Source of the DNA: Pleurotus djamor
Taxonomy: Eukaryota > Basidiomycota > Agaricomycetes > Agaricales > Pleurotaceae
Length of the DNA stretch: 13,690 nt
Assembly (NCBI GenBank): GCA_029747585.1
Contig: JAPEVF010001116.1
Location: 1-13,690 of the forward strand
Reading direction: 5' to 3'
The position numbers were made by a program, and so were the translations under genes. Below, in pieces: positions 1-8,775 of this stretch; the first letter of the stretch is position 1, and every line of letters starts with the position of its first letter. The notes under the pieces are model-generated. The model was not told the DNA's origin. It searched no databases and saw only the letters and a list, made by a program, of their open reading frames with translations.

Positions 1-1065
1 CGGACGGATACATTAACCGTGCATCCGTTCCCGAGCCATCCAATACGCGCTCGAGACGAAGCACCCCAGGTTTCGTTACTTTGATGTGTATTATGGATTG
101 GGAGGACTGTAGCGTGGAATGGGAGGAAGTATCGTGCGTTTCGTCGTCATCGTTGTCGTATTCATCGTACTCGTCAGAGTTGAGGGAGGCGTCGTTCACC
201 CGAAGGAGTTGCAAAGCATCAAGTCGACTTTGCTCGATGGCTTTCAATTCCTTCGCTGAAAGGTCGAACATTTCGGTCCTCTCGGTCTGCTCATGGGCGT
301 TCAATGGTGAAATTGAATATTTGAGATGCTGTGGGTTTGTATTGTTGAGGAGAACAGGGATGAGGACTGTGCTGGATTGGGAAGATAAACAGTGGGTTTG
401 ACCGTTGGGATAAAGGTGAGCTGTACTGATCGGCGACATGCGAACAGTATGTTGACCAAGGAGATGCGCGTCCTTGTCCACAGCAGGCGAAAGTAAGCCG
501 AAGGTAACGGGCGAAAGGAATTCGACCAGATTGAAGGGTTCTGGGGTAGACAGGACGTCTTGTTGATCTGTTCAGACATACAAAAGGTGAGCGTCGTCGC
601 ATTGAAGCCCTTCAGAGGCAAAGCATGGCAACGCACTTGGATGACTGTTGGTATTTGGTCGTGAAAATGGCCCACCCAAATTCAAAGATAATCCACCAAA
701 CATTAGCCCATCAACAATCCAAAGCGTCAGAATTTGAAGTGTTATGACGGCCTTGCCATAGTTGAGGCGAGGAATTCGAAGAACGGCCAGAACGATGCAA
801 TACAGAGCATCTACGACTAGCCATTTGAGACAAGGGCCTAGTGAGCTGTCTCCCCCAGTGACTGTTGTCCAGCCAAACTCCATGAGTTTTATTGCCTGCA
901 CAAAGTTAGCAAAGTGGGAGCTATGCTGAAAGACTCAATGCGCACCTGGCATAGTAGACCGAGACTGAGATAGTAGAGCCTTTGGGAGGGTACGTCGACA
1001 TATTTTTCAGGGATAATTGGAGTCGGCCCTCGCTGCTGAATGGCAGGCCTTTTGTCGCTGGACAT
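1..1065 (-). CDS. POM152: Nucleoporin POM152, N-terminal part (cut by left edge)
   Basis: Pore-membrane nucleoporin that anchors the nuclear pore complex in the nuclear envelope. In known family members a short N-terminal region and closely spaced membrane helices precede a long lumenal chain of Ig-like repeats. The model has three exons: 1065-946, 895-637 and 567 to beyond base 1, with introns of 50 and 69 nt and consistent phases. The first 315 residues are visible. They begin MSSDKRPAIQQRGPTPIIPE and continue with YVDVPSQRLYYLSLGLLCQ, the start of helix 1, which the first intron interrupts. Helix 2 (CLKWLVVDALYCIVLAVLRIP, about 62-82) and helix 3 (about 88-107) follow. The lumenal part contains LLGQHTVRMSPISTAHLYP and a conserved HCL, which match my recollection of the fungal POM152 pattern. 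An acidic Asp/Glu-rich stretch lies near bases 150-180. The full-length protein is normally about 1,200 residues or more, so most of the C-terminus is missing. The name is well supported; exact splice sites are inferred. Confidence 0.88.
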
Positions 1066-1325
1066 GAAAGCGACCTCGGAAGTGGTTGTCGGTCAAGCGT
1101 GTGAGTGACAGGGAGTCGCGTCGGTCACAATTACAGTATCACGCGTCACGCCTCTAGTTCTCTGACTGCGCGATCTATAAATACACCAGTGTGTACACAA
1201 CACGACTCAGTGTTTGCCCAACTGCTGCGCGTGTCTGACCTAGGGTTATAAAAGGCTGGCTTGCAACTGCTAATCGATGTGATCAACTCAGCTAATTACA
1301 CGAATCCCTTTGACGCAGCCAACAA
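1066..1325. promoter_or_regulatory. Divergent promoter region, POM152 and RNase III/dsRBD gene
   Basis: A 260-bp gap separates two start codons that point away from each other, so it must hold both promoters. Two TATA-like elements read on the plus strand: TATAAATA at 1176-1183 and TATAAAA at 1247-1253. The second lies 79 bp before the plus-strand ATG, a fitting distance for a short 5' UTR. An ACGCGT palindrome (MluI-box-like) lies at 1141-1146; its role here is only a guess. Confidence 0.5.
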
Positions 1326-2301
1326 ATGCATCACCCACTGCCTTCAATTCCTACGATTGACGATCCTGTGCGATCCTGACATTGTGTCGTATCTACGCTT
1401 CGCTTACCAGGGTCCAATCAACAGAGACTATATTTGGACGTCTACACCCATAGATCAGTCAAGGTCGCGAAGAATGATGAATACGGAGACAACGAACGTC
1501 TGGCAACTCTGGGGGAGAAGGTATTCAGCCTAGCGGTAACAAACGCATGCTTCACCATGAAGCCCATGCTCGATGCCAAAACCCTTGAAGTCGGTTTACT
1601 TCCTAGTTCATTGGAAAAATTATTCAGCTTTGAGATCAGGACAAAATTAATGAGTACACATCAACAAGTCAAATCGAGAAATGGGTGGAGTGGTATAACC
1701 TCAAGTCACCTCTAGTCTTCACGGAAGAGTCGACAGATCTAGTCAACTCCCCCAAGGCATGTGTGCATCCTTGCCTGTATCCAATCGCCCTATCTTCTCA
1801 GTGTTCATCCCCTCAGGAAACTTGCTTTTTCTTCCATTCATATCTCGGCGCCATATTCATCAGAAATGGGTTTGCCTCCATTCAACATTGGTGCACCAGG
1901 CTGATCAATCCAAGTGCCGAACCCACCTCGCCGCCGCCAGTCCTCAATTCGTCCTCGACGTATGGACCAACGCAGCCTTCCTCCTCTCCCCCTCCTCTCC
2001 CCCCTTCTCCTGCCAAAGCAACACCCTCTTCAGGCATCCTGCAGCTCCTCAATCAAACTGCTGTCCAACGAAATGCCAAAATCGAGTATAACGCCGCGCA
2101 AGAGGGTCCGCCCCACCAGCCAATCTGGACAGTCCAGTGTATTAGTACGTCGTGAGGATGCCAGTCCAGCAAAGTCTAACAATATCTCCATTGAACATTG
2201 AAGTCGATGGCGTTATCAGAGGCATGGGTCAAGGCAGAAGTCAGAAGGTGGCGAAGGAAGACGCGGCGAAGAAAGCGTGGGGATCGTTAGACTGGCTTTG
2301 A
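1326..2301 (+). CDS. RNase III-fold (degenerate) and dsRNA-binding domain protein
   Basis: Four exons (1326-1367, 1425-1589, 1640-2144, 2204-2301) encode 269 residues starting MHHPLPSIPTIDDP. The N-terminal half resembles an RNase III domain: LDVYTHRS, NERLATLGEKVFSLAV, IEKWVEWYNL, then FFFHSYLGAIFIRNG. A Pro/Ser-rich linker follows, then a C-terminal dsRBD from about residue 200, beginning LQLLNQTAVQRNAKIEYN and ending with GQGRSQKVAKEDAAKKAW. The conserved acidic residues of active RNase III are missing: the signature is ERLATLGE instead of ERLEFLGD, and the DxxEA site is replaced by FFFHS. I therefore expect dsRNA or structured-RNA binding without cleavage, as in the inactive RNase III-like mitoribosomal protein mL44, although no mitochondrial targeting peptide is obvious. 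A CTAAC branch-point-like site lies in the last intron (about 2176-2180). The start was chosen because this ATG joins the domain in phase after intron 1; the intron 1 and 2 acceptors are less certain than intron 3. Confidence 0.75.
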
Positions 2302-2433
2302 GTGAGGGGGAGACAGTATCTTGATCTACGAGCAGTACGATGTCATTGCCGCGATGTTCCTTCTAGCGAGACACGTTTTCCAATTCGATTTGTTCTCCAA
2401 GGGGGACCGCAAATATGATGGCATTATATTAAC
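2302..2433. other. Convergent intergenic gap
   Basis: Only 132 bp separate the stop codons of the RNase III/dsRBD gene (plus) and the thioredoxin gene (minus). It must hold both 3' ends. No separate gene is visible. Confidence 0.6.
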
Positions 2434-3156
2434 CTAGCTTAAATACCAGAAAAACAAGTAAGCTCCGAATAGACCCAGAAAGACCTTCGTCTGTGTATTC
2501 AGCCCAGCAACTGTGGATGTCGCACTGTCCGTGACCGACCGTGCGCTGGCTTTGAGGTCTAACGGAGCTGGTCCTCCTCCGAGAGTCTGGCCTCGTCCAG
2601 AGAAGGCACTCGAAGCCGAGGAAGCATGTTTCTTAACAGTGGCCTCAAGAGCACTAGATGATGCCATGTCAGAGGAAGGTATCAAAAGATAGGCATCAGG
2701 ATACGCACGCTTTATTTGCGCCTCGGACTTGGTCGACTTTTGTGCTTCCCTTGAGGAAGATAAAAGTAGGCCTAGGGAATTTGTTAGTGGAGGTTACTGG
2801 GTAGTTGAAGCCTGCCTTTACATGGCAGAGACACTGTAGTGGCCGGAGACATCACTTGCTGCGTCAACGTCACACTTGAGAAAGTTGACGTCTTTATACG
2901 TTTTGGCCAAAGATTCGAATACCGGTGCTATAGCGTGACATGGCCCGCACCTTCCAGAAGTTGGTGTCAGCACTCCAAGTGAATATAAGCCATCAAGACG
3001 AACCAGGTTGCGTGAAAGTCGATCACCTAGAAGTTGGTACGAAGTGAAGACTGAAGCACTCTAGATTGAGGGCTTGTTACATACAGTGAGTTTAGAGTTT
3101 GATGCAGAGAGAATCTTGTTGAGCTCTGAGAGCGAGGTGATATGCCGGACGGCCAT
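2434..3156 (-). CDS. Thioredoxin with C-terminal membrane anchor
   Basis: Five exons (3156-3085, 3026-3004, 2950-2822, 2771-2709, 2653-2434) encode 168 residues. The protein starts MAVRHITSLSELNKILSAS and has a complete thioredoxin core: VIDFHATW then CGPC (active site W32-C33-G34-P35-C36), CDVDAASDV, the cis-proline loop SAMPTF (P76), and FLKG. It should act as a disulfide reductase or dithiol relay. After the domain (about residue 97) comes a Ser/Ala/Gly-rich linker, then a hydrophobic C-terminus, KVFLGLFGAYLFFWYLS, which looks like a tail anchor. Classical cytosolic thioredoxins are about 105 residues and lack this tail, so this one is probably held on a membrane facing the cytosol; which membrane cannot be told. 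Intron 2 splits the TGG codon of the active-site tryptophan. It shares its promoter gap with histone H4. All four introns are 50-58 nt and the phases close exactly. Confidence 0.85.
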
Positions 3157-3857
<701 letters not shown>

Positions 3858-3944
3858 ACACCTTGCCACATGCATCTATGTATTCGATGTACTATTCCAG
3901 TTCAGAGGAATTCTATCTCATTCTTGTTACTCTACATGGAGAAC
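3858..3944. other. Convergent intergenic gap
   Basis: Only 87 bp lie between the H4 stop codon (plus) and the stop codon of the unknown gene on the minus strand. The two transcripts probably overlap at their 3' ends. Nothing else is visible here. Confidence 0.5.
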
Positions 3945-5736
3945 TTATAAAGCTTCGGAAAGCTTGCTAGGGCGATAAGGAGCAAGAGGTTTTGGCCCGC
4001 TTGGCATCGCACTGTAAGAGTCAAGCATCTGAGTCAATTGATTCTTCGGGACGATATGTCTAGACTCGACTCCAGACGCCGGCTTGGGTCGTTCGCCTGC
4101 CGAAGACGCTCTCCTGCGGCCACGCAAGCGTTCAGAGGCATGCACCGAATCATTAGACTGCCCGCCGGATGTTGCATCATGAGGTCTTGGGACAATGGGC
4201 GTCTGAGAATATGCACGCCTATGCACGGCCCCATTCGTCGTTTCTGGACCTGGTGCTTGAGCTGTGGGACCGGTGTATCCAGGTTTGGTGCCAGCAGGAC
4301 CTTGCAAACGGCGTGGAAGCTCCAGTCTCTCGGCCACTAATTTTGGAGCTACAGTCTTTCGAACAAGGTGCATCAGCTTGACTTTCTTGCCCTGGTTTGG
4401 ATGCAACAGTAATGGGGAGCAAGAGAATGTCAGAGGCGTCAAGGTCTTCTCCCCGTCCATAAACCTTCCCGTTTTCTCGAGTCGCCTGTCACCCACAAGA
4501 TATTCCAGTTTCCAACGCATCTTACAGTCGACGTGAGCGTAGAGTTGCTCAGACCCTTCCTTGGTGTATGGGACCGAAAAAGTGTTCGTTTCTATGCCTC
4601 TGACAGCGTATACACCGTTCGCCTTCACGTTCAATATGGCTTGTCGTGTGATGTAGTCCCGCTCTTCCCTTCTGTTGACCGTGACTCTTCGGAGGATCGG
4701 GGGACTGTCGAAAGGTGCATAGTGAAAATTGAATGACTGTCGCTGGATGGGCATGAATTCAGCGACGCCTCCATCACAGTCCTTTCCATCGGGGTGCAAA
4801 GAACCGGCGAAAGTCGAGTATCCTGAGAGTTCGAAGACAGGGTGAACAGAACGAAAGCCTTCCTGGTCGATGAGCAACTCGACCACGATGTCCTTGAGCC
4901 AAGGAATATCTCCATGTTGGGCGAGAGTACTCATCACAGGCGAAGACATATCAGGAGTAGGGCTCTTTTCCAGAGACGTGCGCGGAATTTCTACGATGGT
5001 GCTGTGAGAGGCACTGGGAGCAGTTTGAAGGGGACGGACATCCAGCCCATCATCTTCGTCCATAAGAGTTTGAGTCTCATTGTCGTTGGGAGCATATTCG
5101 TAGAGTAATTNGGGGGGACATTTCGTTCAATGTGGTGCTCGACTGGGTGGTAAGGTCGCTTGCCAAGCTATGAGAGCTAGAAGGACGCATGCTAGCAGTA
5201 GACTGTCCGGACACGTTATCGGATGAGCCATCATATTTGAGGCCTAATATGTCTTTAGAATCTCGCTTAGGTCCAAAGCTGGCGGAGGCGGCTGGGAAGC
5301 GATAGCTACGCCGGAGTTCTGAGGATGAGCCCTTCATAACGGCGGTTCGCGAGAGGGCAGCTTCAGGAGTATCGGGGGCGACGGAGACACGCTGAGCAAG
5401 GTCGCCAGCGGGTGCTTCGTAGATCCAGCGACTCTGTCGATCTGAGTGAGCGGGGCCAAACGTATTACAGCTAAATCGATGATCATCGCGGTTCCGGCCA
5501 GGACTAGCAGCAGACGCGTCCAGAAAGGCGTCTTGACATAGCGAAGCAGGGCTTTGAGGGATATCAGACGCGACTTCATCGCGTCCAAAGTCGTGTGTTC
5601 CAATTTCTTCTGAAGTGTCAAGAAATATGGGGATCGTGCCAGACGTCAACGAGACAGTCATTCCAGACGAGCTCAGCGAGGGTGAAGGCGGAGATAAGCA
5701 TAGTAGAGCATCGAGGGCAGAGTCAGACGATTCCAT
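3945..5736 (-). CDS. Intronless protein of unknown function (split only by an N)
   Basis: I do not recognise a named family. As given, an N at 5111 shifts the frame, so the gene reads as two overlapping-phase pieces (5736 to about 5110, and about 5110 to 3945). If the N is not a real base, one open frame of 596 residues results, starting MESSDSALDALLCLSPPSPS. The first 220 residues are Ser-rich and probably disordered. A compact region follows at about residues 276-474, beginning DIPWLKDIVVELLIDQEGFR and containing FHYAPFDSPPILRRVTVN, CKMRWKLEYLVGDRR, and LTFSCSPLLLHPNQGKK. It ends APKLVAERLELP. The tail to the end is Pro/Ser/Arg-rich and basic. There is no signal peptide or membrane helix. 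The central region has alternating hydrophobic stretches and may be beta-rich, possibly an adaptor fold, but this is speculation. It has no introns, unlike every other gene here. Its start lies 121 bp downstream of the ALG9 stop on the same strand. Confidence 0.7.
5111..5111. other. Ambiguous base N next to G6 run, false frameshift
   Basis: The N precedes six G on the plus strand. Dropping it joins NEMSP to QLLYEYAPNDNE and gives one continuous frame across the unknown gene. It is most likely a miscounted homopolymer, not a mutation. Confidence 0.8.
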
Positions 5737-5857
5737 GTTCGCAGTTGTTCAGTTGTCAGAAGTCAAGAAGGGTGGAGGCGGAAGTAATACGAGTGCTTGA
5801 CAGAGATAGGGGCAGAGTTAAGGCTTAGATCGACATCTATACTTTTTACAGGTATAT
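5737..5857. promoter_or_regulatory. Tight tandem gap between ALG9 stop and unknown-gene start
   Basis: This 121-bp gap on the minus strand must contain both the ALG9 3' end and the promoter and 5' leader of the unknown gene, unless the promoter lies inside ALG9. I see no clear TATA element reading on the minus strand. Confidence 0.4.
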
Positions 5858-8273
5858 CTACTTGGATACAGAGAGTTTGACGATTTCCTCTTTCTCCTGA
5901 ACCCTCTTTCTATTTTTGAGAAGGCAGTAGTCTCCATACTCATTCTTGCTTTGCCATTTCTCTCCTGGTAACCACAGGGTTCGTGTGAGGATATTAGAGT
6001 GCGCGGCATCGAGGAATGGACGACAATGAACGCGTTCATATGTCTCATTATCTACAGCGTATCGCGGTTCGAATGGGGTGAACGAGGGGTGGAGTGGGAA
6101 GTCCAAATCGACGATATAGTCACAAACTTCATCAGGAACCTGGGATCGAGAGGGGTTAAACAATGGTAGAATGGAAGAGAGTACAAGAAACTCACATAAT
6201 GGGACAAAGCCTCGCGGTTCAGGTCATTCAGGGTGGGTGAAATTAGCCTTGTCTCGGGTCGTAACCACAAAGAAGCGAGGGAGCTCTTAGGGGCACCCTT
6301 GATCTCGCCTTCCCCAAAGTGACCAGGTAACATGCCGTCGAACTCGCTCTTGATGAACTCGACCCGAACGCCATTAGGGACTAAGTAGTGCCCTGGGAAA
6401 CGATACCACTCTTTGCCGATGCAAAGGGTAAGGTTAAAGTCCTTGATGGGACTAAGGTCGATGCGAGGCATTTCGTCCGGACGGGTGTTTGGCGGAGGAG
6501 CTGGGAGAAGCCCGGTCACGTTGAGAAGTCTAGGTAACTCCTCGCTCTCGAACACGAATGCGATCGACATGGGTGCATGGTAGTATGAGTAGAGCGCGAT
6601 GATGCGGGAGATGGACACGACGGAGGCGGTGACAACAACCGAAAGCGTGAAAGTACGGAATAGTGAAGATTGAGAGGCCTGGAACGCGGAATGAGAGTGT
6701 GAAACGGGAGGGTAAACGGGATTCATCGTACCTTGTATGGAGAGCTGGTGACCTTGATGAAGACGAGTTCCTGCCAGCCTCGGATCAAGTAGAGGGACAC
6801 CGCGGCATTGAGACACAGGAGAGGGTACGCGGGGAACATGAAGCGTTCTTCCTTGTGAGCCTGAGAAGACAAGATTCCAAACCAGATGTAAAATGGCAAC
6901 AAACGCATGATCAACAGCGTAAACGGAGAACTTTGATCGGGGGATGGTTTGTAAACTCCGAGGCGTGTTTTGTCGTAGCGGTAGGTTATTGCCAAGGCAG
7001 GAAGGGATATCAGTGCGAGAGGTACAAGGATGTTGAAGTTGAGCGATAAATTTAGCAGATAAAAGTACCATGGAGATGTGCCATATAGATCTGGTCCACG
7101 TTCAGAGCCGCCGAGTATATTATACTTGATGATGTTCCAAGGGACGACGACTAGTCGGCCATAGGCTAGCGAATCGATACCAATCACGGGAATCTATGAC
7201 GTGGGTGAGCGAATTACGAGGGAGTATATCATTCTGACGTACAAAAACTAAAGCGGCTGTTAGACCTGCGCGTAGCAGACGTTGGAACCTGAGTTGCATC
7301 CAAGTACTGTGTGATTGAGGCTGAACACGATCACCCCCATAGACGGTGAGTTCTTCAACGACAAACGGGATTGATAGAGCCAATGCGAAAGGCCAGCCAA
7401 CAATAGATCCAATTGCAAAATATACAGTGGCGAGGAGGGTGCGCCTAGACTTCAGATTGCTGGGAGGATCGAGGGCGAATGAAAAGGCCATCATAGTCGC
7501 GTACATGGCAAAGGAGGAAGGCAAGAACGCTAACCAAAATGTTATACTGCTAAGATCGGATGGGAAAAGAGCGGTGACTGACCAGCAGACGCGTTCCACA
7601 TTCCAGCACTCGTGAGCAGCATGAAAAACAGGTAACGGCCGACATGCTCGTTGATCTTTTCGTACACAGTCCGGTAGAATTTTGCCTCCGTCAAGACAGA
7701 TATGACCGCTAATGATATCCTGACCGCGAAGAAGGCAGGTCTCTGGCTCATTCAATTAATGGGATTCAATGGAGGCGTGTCGGCACGGCAAGTACCTTGT
7801 CTTGTCCAATGAAAAGGGAAGCTAATCGGGCAGGGAATAGGTGGAGGAGAATGTACGACCAGCTCCGTATGGCATATTGTGGAGACGTCTCCCATGTTTG
7901 AAAGCCGTAGCCTTTGTCAAGGAAGTGAAGAGGTTCCCAGAAGTTGAACACTACGAATTGTCAGCTATAAAGACCACCTTCTCAATGACCCTGATACGGA
8001 CCTTCGTCACAGTCATCGATATTAGAGTACATCGCCGCCGAAAAGCGGACGAGGAGCAGAATACGGACTGCCAGGGAGAAACTCGGGGACCATGGTGCTT
8101 TGGCAGACCTACGAGAACTGGCTTGACATTGCAACGGGGAACGAAGGAGAAACATCGTACCTTCTTATTTTGTCTTGGAGGATACCAGTATGCCTTTTCT
8201 GCTGAGAAGGTGGCTTCGCTTGTTCTGGCTTCCTGAGGCGAATGTGCTGCACACCGGCAGCGTTGACGGACAT
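5858..8273 (-). CDS. ALG9: Dol-P-Man alpha-1,2-mannosyltransferase ALG9
   Basis: Multi-membrane-spanning ER enzyme of glycosyltransferase family 22. It adds alpha-1,2-mannose from dolichyl-phosphate-mannose to the lumenal lipid-linked oligosaccharide used for N-glycosylation. Eight exons (8273-8161, 8108-8002, 7950-7796, 7742-7583, 7529-7243, 7193-6732, 6678-6196, 6139-5858) encode 682 residues; all seven introns are 49-56 nt and in phase. Key motifs are the first-loop acidic DDCDE near residue 70, split from VFNFWEPLHFL by intron 2, then GYGFQTWETSP and YAIRSWSYILLH. Further on are GIDSLAYGRLVVVPWNIIKYN and the GT22 hallmark HKEERFMFP at about residues 387-395. The C-terminal lumenal part includes CIGKEWYRFPGHYLVPNG and PRYAVDNETYERVHCRPFLD. 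Length fits the family (about 600-700). The start is the first in-frame ATG before a short cytosolic leader with HTGILQDKIRRSAKAPW. Related ALG12 and PIG-B share the HKEERF-type motif, but the overall sequence fits ALG9. Confidence 0.93.
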
Positions 8274-8385
8274 GAGCAAGGTTGTGTTGTCACAGTGCCG
8301 GCGGCAAACGCGTTGTTAGTTCGGACATACAACCGACCACGTGGCCAACCGATCATTTTTGTCTGCTTCCTGGTTCGAATATCCA

Positions 8386-8386
8386 N
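8386..8386. other. Ambiguous base N next to T6 run
   Basis: Lies in the ALG9/DUF6533 intergenic gap, immediately before six T. No coding effect. Confidence 0.7.
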
Positions 8387-8684
8387 TTTTTTGGTCTGTG
8401 AGTTCCTGCAACCTGGCTGTCGTCGATGGCCCATGTCGGTAACCGCCTCGAGGCAGATACAACGATGCACCCGGGCGCATGTAACCAATTTCCTACGGAG
8501 CCCAAGAGAGCGGGCAGGTGGCTAGAAGCTTCATTTTTCAACTATTTATTCCCTCGATCGGGCAGTCCGATATCCTAATTCAGCGCGGAATAGAATAAGC
8601 ACCTTCTTGGTGGCAATTGAGCTTAAGGTTCTTTTGAAGCTGCCTTGGTGTCCGTTTTGGGTCAGATGCCTGTCTCTGCCCATC

Positions 8685-8770
8685 GCCCCTCCTTTCCTTC
8701 CTTCCGTCATCATCAACGCTTCCTCCTCCTCCTCTCCTCCTCCATCGTCGACGGCCTCCGCCCCCACCAG
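8685..8770 (+). promoter_or_regulatory. CT-rich tract with TCC repeats before the start codon
   Basis: Nearly all bases are C or T, with TCC triplets repeated around 8721-8743. Pyrimidine-rich tracts just upstream of start sites are common in fungal promoters and often mark transcription starts. It ends about five bases before the ATG. Confidence 0.45.
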
Positions 8771-8775
8771 CAATC

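Larger units (their letters stand above)
8274..8775. promoter_or_regulatory. Divergent intergenic region, ALG9 and DUF6533 gene
   Basis: This 502-bp gap lies between divergent start codons. It contains a CACGTG palindrome (8338-8343), an N before six T (8386), a CCAAT box near 8484-8488 and an A/T-rich CTATTTATT near 8545. The last 90 bases before the plus-strand ATG are strongly pyrimidine-rich. Short open frames here on both strands have no recognisable domain, so I annotate no gene. Confidence 0.5.

Noticed and set aside
81..401. Ser-rich open frame on the plus strand
   Set aside because: It is antisense to the acidic region of POM152, whose complement gives Ser-rich translations.
5077..5736. 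A separate small Ser-rich gene upstream of the unknown gene
   Set aside because: The end of this frame is created by the N at 5111; without it the frame continues into the downstream region.
7120..7755. Long minus-strand frames within ALG9 read as separate genes
   Set aside because: They are exons of ALG9 extended through introns; the spliced model explains the conserved segments.
8372..8392. GGTTCGAAT resembling a tRNA B box, followed by a T6 run like a Pol III terminator
   Set aside because: The flanks do not form a T stem or acceptor stem, and only about six bases separate the motif from the T run, too few for a tRNA 3' end.
8175..8541. Overlapping open frames on both strands through the ALG9 start region
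   Set aside because: They are shadows of ALG9 exon 1 and of non-coding sequence; no domain or sensible composition.
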